A stretch of DNA of 64,000 nucleotides from Mitsuaria chitosanitabida ATCC BAA-476 = NBRC 102408. GTDB taxonomy: Bacteria > Pseudomonadota > Gammaproteobacteria > Burkholderiales > Burkholderiaceae_C. Numbering within the stretch: position 1 is the first letter of the stretch; every line of letters begins with the position of its first letter. Positions 43,840 to 53,831 of this stretch are shown here, in pieces. Where the stretch lies: NCBI RefSeq assembly GCF_001598255.1, contig NZ_BCYP01000007.1, positions 1 through 64,000 on the forward strand, read 5' to 3'. The position numbers and the translations under genes are program-made. The notes below the pieces were generated by a model that saw only the letters and a program-made list of their open reading frames with translations, was not told the DNA's origin and ran no database searches.

Positions 43840-45047
43840 GCGCCGTGCCCACCGTCGATCCGCTCGACGCCGCCGGACTGGCCGCGCGCGCCGCCGATCC
43901 GCGGCCGCTGGTGCTGCACGTGATGTACCGCTTCGACACGGGCGGTCTCGAGAACGGCGTGGTCAACCTGATCAACCACATGCCGGCGGAGCGCTATCGC
44001 CACGCGATCGTCGCGCTGACCGAGGTCACCGATTTCCGCCGCCGCCTGCAGCGCGACGACGTCGATTGCTACGCGCTGCACAAGCCGCCGGGGCAGGGCT
44101 TCTGGCTCTATCCGCGCTTGTACCGCCTGTTCCGCGCGCTCAAGCCGGCGGTGGTCCACAGCCGCAACCTGGCCGCGCTGGAAGTGCAGCTGCCGGCCTG
44201 GGCCGCGCGCGTGCCGGTGCGCGTGCACGGCGAGCACGGCCGCGACGTCGGCGACCTGGACGGCCGCAACCGCGCCTACCAGCGGGTGCGCCGCTTCTAC
44301 AAGCCCTTCGTGTCGCATTACGTCGCGCTGTCGCGCGATCTGGGCGACTACCTCACCGATGCCATCGGCGTGCCGTCGACCCGCGTCAGCCAGTTCGTCA
44401 ACGGCGTGGACACGCAGCGCTTCCAGCGCGCGGGTGTCGAGGCCATCCCGGGCTGCCCCTTCGATCCGGCCGCGCACTGGCTGATCGGCACCGTGGGCCG
44501 CATGGCGCCGGTGAAGGACCAGCTGATGCTGACGCGCGCCTTCATCGCGCTGATCGCGCGGGCGCCGGACTTGCGGGCGACCGCGCGGCTGGTGCTGATC
44601 GGCGACGGCCCGCTGCGGGCGCCGTGCCAGGCCCTGCTCGACGAGGCCGGCCTCGCCGATCTGGCCTGGCTGCCGGGCGAGCGCACCGACGTGCCGGCGG
44701 TCATGCGCGGCCTGCACGTCTTCGCGCTGCCCTCGCTGGCCGAGGGCATCTCCAACACCATCCTCGAGGCGATGGCCAGCGGGCTGCCGGTCGTCGCGAC
44801 GGCGGTCGGCGGCAACGCGGACCTGGTCACGGCGGAACGCAGCGGCCTGCTGGTGCCGGCGGCGGCGCCGGACGCGATGGCCGCGGCGCTGCTGCGCCTG
44901 GCGCGCGATCCCGCCTTGGCGGCCGCCATGGGCGAGGCCGGCCGACGCCGCGTCGAGGACGACTTCAGCATGCGGGCCATGGTCGCCCGCTACCAAGGCC
45001 TGTATGACACGCTGCGCGGCCACAATGCCGGCAGCGGCAAGAACTGA
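43836..45047 (+). CDS. XrtA-associated glycosyltransferase, TIGR03088 type
   Basis: A 403-residue GT4 enzyme. [21 protein letters not shown] is typical of TIGR03088, with [15 protein letters not shown] and [13 protein letters not shown] in the acceptor domain and [20 protein letters not shown] plus [21 protein letters not shown] at the donor site. It is coupled to xrtA by ATGA. Confidence 0.92.
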   Translation: MSAVPTVDPLDAAGLAARAADPRPLVLHVMYRFDTGGLENGVVNLINHMPAERYRHAIVALTEVTDFRRRLQRDDVDCYALHKPPGQGFWLYPRLYRLFRALKPAVVHSRNLAALEVQLPAWAARVPVRVHGEHGRDVGDLDGRNRAYQRVRRFYKPFVSHYVALSRDLGDYLTDAIGVPSTRVSQFVNGVDTQRFQRAGVEAIPGCPFDPAAHWLIGTVGRMAPVKDQLMLTRAFIALIARAPDLRATARLVLIGDGPLRAPCQALLDEAGLADLAWLPGERTDVPAVMRGLHVFALPSLAEGISNTILEAMASGLPVVATAVGGNADLVTAERSGLLVPAAAPDAMAAALLRLARDPALAAAMGEAGRRRVEDDFSMRAMVARYQGLYDTLRGHNAGSGKN

Positions 45048-45085
45048 CGTCGGCGCCACGGCCGGCAAAGAGCGGGAACACGACC

Positions 45086-47005
45086 ATGTGCGGAATCAGC
45101 GGACTCTTCGACACCCGGGGGAAGCGTGACTTCGACGGCGCCCTGATGCATCGCATCAACGACGCGCTGCACCACCGCGGCCCCGACGAGGGCTCCATCC
45201 ACCTGCAGCCCGGACTGGCCTTCGGCCACCGGCGGCTGTCCATCATCGACATCGCCACCGGCCAGCAGCCGCTGTTCAACGCGGACCACTCGGTGGGCAT
45301 CGTCTTCAACGGCGAGATCTACAACTACCAGGCGCTGACGGCCGAGCTGACCGCGCTGGGCTACCAGTTCCAGACCAAGAGCGACACCGAGGTCATCGTC
45401 CACGCCTGGTCGGCCTGGGGCGAGGACTGCGTGCAGAAGCTGCGCGGCATGTTCGCCTTCGTCATCTGGGACAAGGCGCGCGACCAGCTCTTCATGGCGC
45501 GCGACCGGCTGGGCGTGAAGCCCATGTTCTATGCGCTGCTGGACGACGGCACGCTGGTGTTCGGGTCCGAGCTCAAGGCGCTGCTCGCGCATCCCGGCCT
45601 GAAGCGCGACATCGTGCCGCAGGCGGTGGAGGAGTACTTCGCGCTGGGCTACGTGGCCGAGCCGCGCACCATCTTCCGCCAGGCGCTGAAGCTGCCGCCG
45701 GCGCATACGCTGGTGATCAAGCGCGGCGATCAGCGCCTGGGCCAGCCGCGCCGCTACTGGGACGTCAACTTCACGACCGACAACAAGATCGACGAGGTCC
45801 AGGCGCAGGAGGAGCTCACGCGCCGTCTGCGCGAGGCGGTCAAGCTGCGCCTGATCTCGGAAGTGCCGCTGGGCGCCTTCCTGTCGGGCGGCGTGGACTC
45901 CAGCGCCGTGGTCGCGATGATGGCCGGGGAGACCAACGGGCCGGTCAAGACCTGCTCGATGTCCTTCGACGACCCGCAGTACAACGAGTCCGAGTTCGCG
46001 CAGATGGTCGCGGACCGCTACCAGACGGACCACCACGTCGAGATGGTCCAGAGCGACGACTTCGACCTGATCGACACGCTGGCGCGGCTCTACGACGAGC
46101 CCTATGCCGACAGCTCCGCCATCCCGACCTATCGCGTCTGCCAGCTCGCGCGCAAGCATGTGACGGTCGCGCTGTCCGGCGACGGCGGCGACGAGAGCTT
46201 CGGCGGCTACCGCCGCTACAAGCTGCACATGATGGAGGAGCGCATGCGCGCCAGCCTGCCGCTGGGGCTGCGCAAGCCGCTGTTCGGCACGCTGGGCAAG
46301 CTCTATCCCAAGGCCGACTGGGCGCCGCGCGTGTTCCGCGCGAAGACGACCTTCCAGGCCCTGGCGCGCAACTCGGTGGAGGCCTACTTCCACACCATGT
46401 CCGTGATCCGCGACAACGAGCGCATGCCGCTGTACAGCGCGCGCTTCAAGTCGGAGCTCGGCGGCTACAACGCGCGTGACCTGTTCCTGCAGCACGCCGA
46501 GCGCGCGGGCACCGACGATCCGCTGGCGCTGATCCAGTACATCGACCTGCAGACCTACCTGGTCGGCGACATCAACACCAAGGTGGACCGCGCATCGATG
46601 GCGCATTCGCTGGAAGTGCGGGAGCCGCTGATGGACCATCCGCTGGTCGAGTGGCTGGCCACGCTGCCCTCCCACCTGAAGCTGCGCGGCGGCGAGGGCA
46701 AGTACCTGTTCAAGAAGACGCTGGAGCCGCACCTGCCCAACGACGTGCTGTACCGGCCCAAGATGGGCTTCGCCGTGCCGCTGTCGCGCTGGTTCCGCGG
46801 TCCGCTGCGCCAGCGCGTGCGCGGCGCCCTGCTGGGCGGCCCGCTGGCCGACTCCGGCATGTTCGACCTCAAGACCGTGGGCGCGATGGTCGAGCAGCAC
46901 GAGAACGGCAGCCGCGATCACAGCACGCCGCTGTGGACGCTGCTGATGTACGACGCCTTCCTGCGCAACGTGATGGGCGCGTCGTCGATGCGCGAGGCCG
47001 CCTGA
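45086..47005 (+). CDS. XrtA-system asparagine-synthase-like amidotransferase
   Basis: A 639-residue protein. Cys2 (MCGISGLFD) starts the glutaminase domain (about 1-205, RGPDEGSIHL, FNGEIYNYQ). The synthase domain follows with pyrophosphate loop LSGGVDSSAV and GDGGDESFGGY. Length and context match TIGR03108 rather than true AsnB. It probably transfers ammonia from glutamine to a sugar or uronic acid of the exopolysaccharide. It sits 38 bases after the preceding glycosyltransferase. Confidence 0.9.
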   Translation: MCGISGLFDTRGKRDFDGALMHRINDALHHRGPDEGSIHLQPGLAFGHRRLSIIDIATGQQPLFNADHSVGIVFNGEIYNYQALTAELTALGYQFQTKSDTEVIVHAWSAWGEDCVQKLRGMFAFVIWDKARDQLFMARDRLGVKPMFYALLDDGTLVFGSELKALLAHPGLKRDIVPQAVEEYFALGYVAEPRTIFRQALKLPPAHTLVIKRGDQRLGQPRRYWDVNFTTDNKIDEVQAQEELTRRLREAVKLRLISEVPLGAFLSGGVDSSAVVAMMAGETNGPVKTCSMSFDDPQYNESEFAQMVADRYQTDHHVEMVQSDDFDLIDTLARLYDEPYADSSAIPTYRVCQLARKHVTVALSGDGGDESFGGYRRYKLHMMEERMRASLPLGLRKPLFGTLGKLYPKADWAPRVFRAKTTFQALARNSVEAYFHTMSVIRDNERMPLYSARFKSELGGYNARDLFLQHAERAGTDDPLALIQYIDLQTYLVGDINTKVDRASMAHSLEVREPLMDHPLVEWLATLPSHLKLRGGEGKYLFKKTLEPHLPNDVLYRPKMGFAVPLSRWFRGPLRQRVRGALLGGPLADSGMFDLKTVGAMVEQHENGSRDHSTPLWTLLMYDAFLRNVMGASSMREAA

Positions 47006-47043
47006 TCGGGCGCCGCAGTGATCAGGTCCCGCTCAAGCACCGC

Positions 47044-48342
47044 ATGAAGATCCTCTACCACCACCGCACCGCGTCCAAGGACGGCCAGGCGGTCCACATC
47101 GAAGAGATGATCGGGTCGCTGCGCGCGCTCGGTCACGAGGTGCGCGTCGTCGCGCCGGGCGGCGAGTCCGCGCCGGAAGAGAAGGCCAGGATGGGCGACG
47201 ACGCCGGCTGGGTGCATCGCCTGCGCGCCAAGCTGCCCAAGTTCGTCTACGAGCTGCTGGAGCTGGCCTATTCGCTGGTGGCCTATCGCCGCCTGGCCGC
47301 CGCCGCGCGCGAGTTCCAGCCCGACCTGATCTACGAGCGCTACAACCTCTACCTGCTCAGCGGGCTGATGCTCAAGCGCCGCACCGGGCTGCCGCTGCTG
47401 CTGGAGGTCAACGCGCCGCTGGTCGACGAGCGCGCCAAGTTCGGCGGTCTGGCGCTGCCGCGCGTCGCGCGCTGGGCCGAGGACACGGTCTGGCGCGGCG
47501 CCGACGCGGTGCTGCCGGTGACGCGGGTGCTCGGGTCGATGATCGCCGCGCGCGGCGTGCCGCAGGAGCGCATGGTCGTCATTCCCAACGGCATCAACGA
47601 GGAACACTTCGACGCGGCGCCGTCGCCGGCCGAGGCCAAGCGCGCGCTGGGCTGGGACGATGCGCTGGTGCTGGGCTTCACCGGCTTCGTGCGCGACTGG
47701 CACGGCATGGACAAGGTCATCCGCTGGATGGCCACGGCTGCGGCGCCCGCGAACGCGCGGCTGCTGGTGGTCGGCGACGGCCCCGAGCGCGCCAACCTCG
47801 AGCGCCTGGCCGCGGAGCTCGCGCTGGGCGAGCGGGTGCGCTTCACCGGCGTGGTCTCGCGCGACGAGGTGCCGCGCCACGTCGCCGCCTTCGACATTGC
47901 GCTGCAACCGGCGGTGGTGGCCTATGCCTCCCCGTTGAAGCTCTTCGAGTACCTGGCGCTGGGCAAGGCCATCGTCGCGCCGAGCACGCCCAACATCGAG
48001 GAAGTGCTGGACGACGACGTCAACGCGCTGCTCTTCGATCCGACCGAGTCTGGCGCGCTGGAGACGCGCCTGGCGCGCCTGGCGTCGGACGCCGCGCTGC
48101 GCGAGCGGCTGGGGCAGGGCGCCCGCGCGACCATCGGCCGCCTGCAGCTGACCTGGCACGGCAACGCCGCGCGCGTCGTGGCGCTGGGCCAGTCGCTGCG
48201 CGCCGGGCGCGGCGTGGCGGGGGCCAGCCTGACGCATGCGCCACGCGATCCGCAGGGCCCGCACGGCGCGCACGACCCGGCGGGGCCGTCCGGCAGGGCC
48301 GGCCCGGCTGATCGGACCACGTCCACCGACGCGAGGGTCTGA
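47044..48342 (+). CDS. GT4 glycosyltransferase in the XrtA cluster
   Basis: A 432-residue GT-B enzyme: ILYHHRTASKDGQAVHIEEM at the start, DLIYERYNLYLLSGL, LLLEVNAPLVDERA, IPNGINEEHFD, LGFTGFVRDWHGMD and the donor site SPLKLFEYLALGKAIVAP. It ends in a Pro/Gly/Ala-rich disordered tail of about 40 residues. The donor sugar is not predictable. It lies 38 bases after the amidotransferase and two bases before the next glycosyltransferase. Confidence 0.88.
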   Translation: MKILYHHRTASKDGQAVHIEEMIGSLRALGHEVRVVAPGGESAPEEKARMGDDAGWVHRLRAKLPKFVYELLELAYSLVAYRRLAAAAREFQPDLIYERYNLYLLSGLMLKRRTGLPLLLEVNAPLVDERAKFGGLALPRVARWAEDTVWRGADAVLPVTRVLGSMIAARGVPQERMVVIPNGINEEHFDAAPSPAEAKRALGWDDALVLGFTGFVRDWHGMDKVIRWMATAAAPANARLLVVGDGPERANLERLAAELALGERVRFTGVVSRDEVPRHVAAFDIALQPAVVAYASPLKLFEYLALGKAIVAPSTPNIEEVLDDDVNALLFDPTESGALETRLARLASDAALRERLGQGARATIGRLQLTWHGNAARVVALGQSLRAGRGVAGASLTHAPRDPQGPHGAHDPAGPSGRAGPADRTTSTDARV

Positions 48343-48344
48343 GC

Positions 48345-49550
48345 GTGCTCAAGCTGCTGACCTTCTCGACGCTGTACCCGAGCTCGCAGATGCCCAGCCA
48401 CGGCATCTTCGTGGAGACGCGCCTGCGTCACCTGATCGCCTCGGGCCAGGCGCAGTCGCGCGTGATCGCGCCGGTGCCCTGGTTCCCGCTCAAGGGCGAG
48501 CGCTTCGGTGAGTACGCCCGGTTCGCCGCCACGCCGGCGCGCGAGTCGCGCAACGGCCTGGAGGTCGAGCATCCGCGCTTCGTGCGCCTGCCCAAGGTCG
48601 GCATGAGCAGCGCGCCCTACACGCTGGCCTGGAGCTTCCTGCGCGCCGCCAGGCGGCTGCAGGCGCAGGGGTACGACTTCGACCTCATCGACGCGCACTA
48701 CTTCTATCCGGATGGCGTGGCCGCGGCCTTCGTCGCCAAGGCGCTGAACAAGCCGCTGGTGATCACCGCGCGCGGCACCGACATCAACCTGATCCCCGAA
48801 TATTCGTTCCCCCGCAAGCTGATCCTGCGCGCCGCCGAGCAGGCCGACGCGATGATCACCGTCTGCGAGGCGCTCAAGGACGAGCTGGTCGCGCTGGGCG
48901 CGGACGCGTCCAAGGTCACCGCGCTGCGCAACGGCGTGGACCTGAAGCTCTTCAATCCGGCCCGCCGCGACGAGGCGCGCTCCGCGCTGCAGCTCGCGCC
49001 GGGCCGCTTCACGCTGGCCTCGGTCGGCCACCTGATCGAGCGCAAGGGCCACGAGCTGGTCATCGGCGCGCTGGCCGAGCTGCCCGACGTCGATCTGCTG
49101 ATCGCCGGCGCCGGCCCGGAGGAGGGCGCGCTGCGCCGCCTGGCGGAGTCGCTGGGCGTGACCGCGCGGGTGCGCTTCCTGGGCGCGGTGCCGCAGGCGC
49201 GGCTGCGCGAGGTCTATGCCGGCGTGGACGCGCTGGTGCTGGCCTCCAGCCGCGAGGGCTGGGCCAACGTACTGCTGGAGGCGATGGCCTGCGGCACGCC
49301 GGTGGCCGCCTCCAATGTGTGGGGCACGCCCGAGGTGGTGGCCAGCCCCGAGGCCGGCGAGCTGATGCCCGAGCGCACCGCGGCCGGCGTGGCCGAGGCG
49401 GTGCGCCGCCTGCGCGCGTCGCCGCGCGACCGCGCCGAGACGCGCCGCTATGCCGAGCGTTTCAGCTGGGACGCGACGACGCAGGGCCAGCTCGACCTGT
49501 TCCACCGCATCCTGGCCGCGCGTCGGTCGCCGGAGCTGCGCCATGCGTGA
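48345..49550 (+). CDS. GT4 glycosyltransferase in the XrtA cluster
   Basis: A 401-residue GT-B enzyme with a GTG start. FSTLYPSSQMPSHGIFVETR begins the protein, and HYFYPDGVAAAFVAKALNKP and ITARGTDINLIPE lie in the acceptor domain. RNGVDLKLFNP, VGHLIERKGHEL and SREGWANVLLEAMACGTPVAAS form the donor domain. It overlaps the next gene by eight bases. Confidence 0.9.
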   Translation: MLKLLTFSTLYPSSQMPSHGIFVETRLRHLIASGQAQSRVIAPVPWFPLKGERFGEYARFAATPARESRNGLEVEHPRFVRLPKVGMSSAPYTLAWSFLRAARRLQAQGYDFDLIDAHYFYPDGVAAAFVAKALNKPLVITARGTDINLIPEYSFPRKLILRAAEQADAMITVCEALKDELVALGADASKVTALRNGVDLKLFNPARRDEARSALQLAPGRFTLASVGHLIERKGHELVIGALAELPDVDLLIAGAGPEEGALRRLAESLGVTARVRFLGAVPQARLREVYAGVDALVLASSREGWANVLLEAMACGTPVAASNVWGTPEVVASPEAGELMPERTAAGVAEAVRRLRASPRDRAETRRYAERFSWDATTQGQLDLFHRILAARRSPELRHA

Positions 49551-50859
49551 CCTCATCATCCTGGGCCTGTTCCTGGCCCTGATCTACAAGACCTTCCGCG
49601 ACCCGGTGTGGGGCGTGCTGGGCTGGGTGTGGATGGGCGTGATGAACCCGCACCGGCTGGCCTACGGCTTCGCGCACGACGCGCCGTGGTCGATGGTGAT
49701 CGCGCTGGCGCTGTTCCTGAGCATGCTGATCCACCGCGACAAGCTGGAGAAGTTCCCCACCAGCGGGGTGACCATCCTGCTGTCCATCTGGATCCTGTGG
49801 ATCGGCGTGTCGCCGATGCTGTTCTCCTTCTATCCGGAGAAGGAGTTCAACTACTGGTCGCGCGCCTTCAAGGTGCTGCTGATGGTGTTGGCGGCCCTGC
49901 TGGTCATCAAGCGGCGGCGCGACCTGGACTGGCTGGTGATGGTGCTGGTGGTGTCGATCGCCTACTACGGCATCAAGGGCGGCGTGTTCACCGTGCTGAC
50001 CGGCGGCGCGGCGCGGGTGTGGGGCCCGGAGGGCTCCTTCATCGAGGACAACAACTCGCTGGCGCTGGCCACCATCATGACGGTGCCCCTGATCCGCTAC
50101 CTGCAGCTGCAGACGACCAAGCGCTGGCAGCGGCACCTGGCCAGCGGGGCGATGCTGCTGTGCATGGCCTCGGCGGTGGGATCGCAGTCGCGCGGCGCCT
50201 TCCTGGCCATCATCGCGATGTCCTTCTTCATGTGGCTCAAGAGCCGCAACAAGCTGCCGCTGGCGCTGGTGGTGCTGGTGGCGCTGCCGCTGATCTTCGT
50301 GTTCATGCCGGACAGCTGGTCCGACCGCATGAGCACCATCAAGACCTACGACCAGGACGCATCGGCGCTGGGGCGCATCAACGCGTGGCACACGGCATGG
50401 CGCATGGCGCTGGACCTGTTCCCCTTCGGCGGCGGCTTCACCGTGGCGGGCCCGGCGGCCTTCGCGAAGTACGCGCCCGATCCCTCCGTCGTGCTGACGG
50501 CCCACAGCATCTATTTCCAGGCGCTGGGCGAGCACGGCTTCATGGGGCTGTTCCTCTTCGTGGGCATCTTCGTGCTGACCTGGAAGCGGGCCTCGGCCGC
50601 GATCGAGCGCAGCAAGGCGGTGCCGGAGCTGCAGTGGGCGCGGGACCTCGCGGCCATGTGCCAGGTGGGGCTGATCGGCTACGCGACCGGCGGCGCCTTC
50701 CTGAGCCTGGTGTATTTCGACCTACCGTACTACCTCGTGCTGATCGTGGTGGTGGTGGACCGCATCGTGGCGCGCGACATGACCGAGCGCGTCAAGGCCG
50801 CCAAGGCCGCGGGCACCCTGCCGCGGGACGTGCATTCGCCGTACTGGGGAGGCACGTGA
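49543..50859 (+). CDS. XrtA-associated putative O-glycosylation ligase / O-antigen-ligase-like polymerase
   Basis: A 438-residue polytopic membrane protein with about ten to twelve helices and the WaaL/Wzy-type large loop (ALGRINAWHTAWRMALDLFPFGGG, then VLTAHSIYFQALGEHGFMGL). The conserved His in the AHSIYFQ motif and Arg in QSRGAFLA are visible. It matches TIGR03097. It would polymerise the polysaccharide or ligate it to protein, and the pairing with PEP-CTERM proteins makes the latter attractive. Confidence 0.88.
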   Translation: MRDLIILGLFLALIYKTFRDPVWGVLGWVWMGVMNPHRLAYGFAHDAPWSMVIALALFLSMLIHRDKLEKFPTSGVTILLSIWILWIGVSPMLFSFYPEKEFNYWSRAFKVLLMVLAALLVIKRRRDLDWLVMVLVVSIAYYGIKGGVFTVLTGGAARVWGPEGSFIEDNNSLALATIMTVPLIRYLQLQTTKRWQRHLASGAMLLCMASAVGSQSRGAFLAIIAMSFFMWLKSRNKLPLALVVLVALPLIFVFMPDSWSDRMSTIKTYDQDASALGRINAWHTAWRMALDLFPFGGGFTVAGPAAFAKYAPDPSVVLTAHSIYFQALGEHGFMGLFLFVGIFVLTWKRASAAIERSKAVPELQWARDLAAMCQVGLIGYATGGAFLSLVYFDLPYYLVLIVVVVDRIVARDMTERVKAAKAAGTLPRDVHSPYWGGT

Positions 50860-51821
50860 TGCTGGCGTCGCTGAGCCTGCTGGGCTGGCCGGGCGGCGCG
50901 CCCGCGCTGAGCATCCTGATCTACCACCGCGTGCTGCCCACGCCCGACCCGCTGCGGCCGGGCGAGATCGACGCGGCGCTGTTCGAGTCCCAGCTGACCT
51001 TCCTGGCCCGGCACTTCGAGCTGATGACCGTGAGCGACGCCGCGGCCGCGCTGCGCGAAGGGCGCCTGCCCCGGCGGGCGGCGTGCATCACTTTCGACGA
51101 CGGCTACGCGGACAACTGGACCGTGGCGCATCCCATCCTGGCGCGTCACGACGCGAAGGCGACGGTGTTCGTGGCGACCGGCTACCTCAATGGTGGCCGC
51201 ATGTTCAGCGACACGGTGATCGAGTTCGTGCGCCTCGCGCCGGGCCCGGTGCTGGACCTGAGCGCCGTCGGCATGGGACGTCATCCGGTGGCGACGGTGC
51301 AGGAGCGCCTGCAGGCGATCACCGCGCTGCAGGTGCAGCTCAAGTACCTGGCGCCGGACGAGCGCGACGCGCAGGTGCGGCGGATGCTGGCGGCGGTGCC
51401 GGTCGGCGCGCTGCCGGACGACCTGATGCTGACCGACGCGCAACTGCGCCAGCTGGCCGACGCGGGTCATGAGATCGGTGGCCACACGGTGGACCACACG
51501 GTGCTGACGACGCTGACGCCGGAAGGCGCGCGGGCGCAGGTGGCGCGGGGACGCGATCACCTGGCGGCGCTGCTCGATCGGCCGATCCGCAGCTTCGCCT
51601 ATCCCAACGGACGGCCGGTGCGGGACTACGACGCCGGACACGCGGCGATGCTCAAGGAACTGGGCTTCGAGGCGGCGGTGAGCACCTCCGCGGGCGTGGC
51701 GCGCCGCGGCGCGGACCCGTTCCAGCTGCCGCGCTACACGCCGTGGGGCGCGTCGATCACGATGTTCGCGGCCCGCTTGATGCGCAATGCGCGGATGGGG
51801 GCGCCGGCGGCGGTGGTTTGA
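50859..51821 (+). CDS. Polysaccharide deacetylase (second in the cluster)
   Basis: A 320-residue CE4 deacetylase. ILIYHRVLP opens the domain, CITFDDGYADNWTVAHPIL has the catalytic and metal Asp pair, HEIGGHTVDHTVLTTL the metal His pair, and SFAYPNGRPVRDYDA the motif 4 region. It begins within the TGA of the ligase gene (TGATG). It is the last gene of the XrtA cluster; codon use and gene density drop just after it. Confidence 0.9.
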   Translation: MLASLSLLGWPGGAPALSILIYHRVLPTPDPLRPGEIDAALFESQLTFLARHFELMTVSDAAAALREGRLPRRAACITFDDGYADNWTVAHPILARHDAKATVFVATGYLNGGRMFSDTVIEFVRLAPGPVLDLSAVGMGRHPVATVQERLQAITALQVQLKYLAPDERDAQVRRMLAAVPVGALPDDLMLTDAQLRQLADAGHEIGGHTVDHTVLTTLTPEGARAQVARGRDHLAALLDRPIRSFAYPNGRPVRDYDAGHAAMLKELGFEAAVSTSAGVARRGADPFQLPRYTPWGASITMFAARLMRNARMGAPAAVV

Positions 51822-51882
51822 GGGTGGGTGCAGTGAGGTGGTCTGCGCGTGTCGCCCCCGGGGCTCCGCCCGCCAGTAACCT

Positions 51883-52290
51883 ATGCCCATGAAACTGTTC
51901 AGCGCAATCCGTTCCCTCGCTTCATGGGGCTCAAGGCGCCGCGACGCAGAATCTCCTCCCGGCGCCGTGCGAGTTTGGGACTTGATCGTCGGATCAACCG
52001 TGCTGGGCCACCTGACGTTCCTCTCGTACGAAACGCCATGGATCACGGCATCCTTTACGCCGACCGCCCATTTTCAGAAGTGGGTGCCGCTGCTCGAATG
52101 GGAGCGGCAGCAAGAGGTCACCGATGACGGCGAGGACGAAGAGAAAGCCACTCCGCATGAAGTCGAGCTTCTCTTGATGGAGGCGAATACAGCAGGAGGA
52201 CTGGTGGCCGTAGAACGCGAAGACCTGACTGCGCCGAACAGGAGACTGTTCCATTTCAACGAGGACTACACCCTGGTGAGTTTTCGCTGA
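51883..52290 (+). CDS. Hypothetical protein
   Basis: A 135-residue protein with a basic N-terminus and an acidic middle (VTDDGEDEEKATPHEVELLLM), ending HFNEDYTLVSFR. No signal peptide or membrane helix. A second ATG at 51889 is possible. Its third codon positions are less GC-rich than in the exopolysaccharide genes, marking entry into accessory DNA. No family was recognised. Confidence 0.55.
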   Translation: MPMKLFSAIRSLASWGSRRRDAESPPGAVRVWDLIVGSTVLGHLTFLSYETPWITASFTPTAHFQKWVPLLEWERQQEVTDDGEDEEKATPHEVELLLMEANTAGGLVAVEREDLTAPNRRLFHFNEDYTLVSFR

Positions 52291-52375
52291 CGCATGGACA
52301 GTTGGCCATTCTCCAGCGACCAATCTCCGTCCACCTGCCAGCGTACGCACAATCCGAACACTGACCGGACTCGAC

Positions 52376-52876
52376 ATGAACTCGTTCTGGAGGAATTCTG
52401 ATTACGCCAAGCGCGAATATGTCGGCCCGCCTTGCACACCTGGGCTGGTGGCAGAAGTTGAGGCGCGCCTCGGGTATCGACTGCCGGATGCCTACGTCTC
52501 GCTCGCGATGTCGCAAAACGGTGGGATGCCGGTTCGAACCTCGCATCGAACCAAGACTCGGACGTCATGGGCCGAGGACCACATCGCCATCACGGGAATA
52601 TTCTCGATTGGTTACGACAAGCCGTATTCGCTTTGCGGGGAGCGAGGCAGTCGCTTCTGGGTCGAAGAATGGGGCTACCCGGACATTGGCATCTACTTTG
52701 CGGACTGCCCCTCAGCCGGGCATGACATGCTGTGCCTCGACTACCGCGCCTGCGGATCACAAGGTAAGCCGAGCGTTGTTCATGTCGACCAAGAGCTCGA
52801 TTACGCCATCACACTTGTGGCGCCGGACTTCGAATCATTCCTCCGTGGTCTTGAGGACATCGGCGAGGCTTGGTAA
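52376..52876 (+). CDS. SMI1/KNR4 (SUKH) family protein, immunity-like
   Basis: A 166-residue soluble protein. The segment VAEVEARLGYRLPDAYVSLAMSQNGG (split here) is the SUKH-domain start, and DMLCLDYRACGSQGKPSVVHVDQE its second half. SUKH proteins are widespread immunity proteins of contact-dependent and T6SS toxins. No toxin gene adjoins it, so it is an orphan immunity candidate. Base composition is lower in GC than the core genes. Confidence 0.82.
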   Translation: MNSFWRNSDYAKREYVGPPCTPGLVAEVEARLGYRLPDAYVSLAMSQNGGMPVRTSHRTKTRTSWAEDHIAITGIFSIGYDKPYSLCGERGSRFWVEEWGYPDIGIYFADCPSAGHDMLCLDYRACGSQGKPSVVHVDQELDYAITLVAPDFESFLRGLEDIGEAW

Positions 52877-52976
52877 CACGCGCACGAGACATGAGAGTGC
52901 GGTTTCGCTGTAGCGTGGGGGCCTTTCAAGGCAGCCGTGCGCTAGGACAGCTGAGGTTGCCACCTAGACTTGGATC

Positions 52977-53678
52977 ATGAACCAACGCGTGCTTCCAGCC
53001 CCTGACCCCTACGCGGTTTGTCCACTAGATGGGCGTATCTTGCCGTTCTACGGCGGGGCCTTCGAAGCCGCCTTCGTAGTCCTGAGCCCGTTCATGCGGC
53101 CCAAGTCGGCCGCGCATGTGCCGGCGGATGGCGGCTTGGATGAACTGAACGCGGATGAAATCTGCAAGAGCTATGAAGCAGTCCGATGGTCGGAGGTGCG
53201 TGACCTATGCGGATTCCCGTCGATTGCGTCAGTCGACGTTGCGCTGAGGACAATGATTGGCGGTCTAAAGACAGGCTACGCCAACAAGGAGCTTGCCGAC
53301 ACATTGAGCACTGCCCTGCAGCAGAATGACTTGCTCCCTCCGGTTGAGGGCGTGTTTCCAGAGTTGGTACAGGAGCCGGTTCTGTCATTCCTTCAGTCGC
53401 TTGCCGAGGACTGGGTTTGGGTTGGTGATGAATTCGGCACTGAGCGCAAGCTCCACCGGATCGACGACCTCAAGCCAGCAAGTGCAAAGTCCACCCTCAT
53501 CCGTGGAAGTGTGTTCACGCCGGATAAGGCAAACCTCTGGACTGCCCACTGGGACAGTCACTTCACCATCTTTTGCTCCTCCGCGCTCACCGTAAGCCGT
53601 CTTGCCCAGAACCGCGCAGTGGAAGGCTTCATGTGCGACACGGAGACCGAAATCTATTGGAGCCTGCAGCGCTTCTAG
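52977..53678 (+). CDS. DUF2711-like protein
   Basis: A 233-residue soluble protein beginning with PYAVCPLDGRILPFY and containing SVDVALRTMIGGLK, WVWVGDEFGTERKLHRIDDL and WTAHWDSHFTIFCSS. These are the kind of blocks I associate with DUF2711. The family function is unknown. It lies 100 bases after the SUKH gene in AT-richer accessory DNA, where orphan immunity genes often collect. Confidence 0.6.
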   Translation: MNQRVLPAPDPYAVCPLDGRILPFYGGAFEAAFVVLSPFMRPKSAAHVPADGGLDELNADEICKSYEAVRWSEVRDLCGFPSIASVDVALRTMIGGLKTGYANKELADTLSTALQQNDLLPPVEGVFPELVQEPVLSFLQSLAEDWVWVGDEFGTERKLHRIDDLKPASAKSTLIRGSVFTPDKANLWTAHWDSHFTIFCSSALTVSRLAQNRAVEGFMCDTETEIYWSLQRF

Positions 53679-53831
53679 CCGGAGCCGGCTTGCGTGTGGT
53701 CGCGCGCGTCTGAGGCAAAGCAGTTGCCGTCAACCTGAGTTGCCTGGCCGCTTACGTTCAAGCCAGATTGCGCATGCTCCAATGCTCGACGGGATCGCAA
53801 GGAATCGCGTATCACGCGATTGATTTCAGAG

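Noticed and set aside
52419-52913. Alternative plus frame over the SUKH gene
   Set aside because: The frame at 52376 shows the SUKH motif; the other has none.
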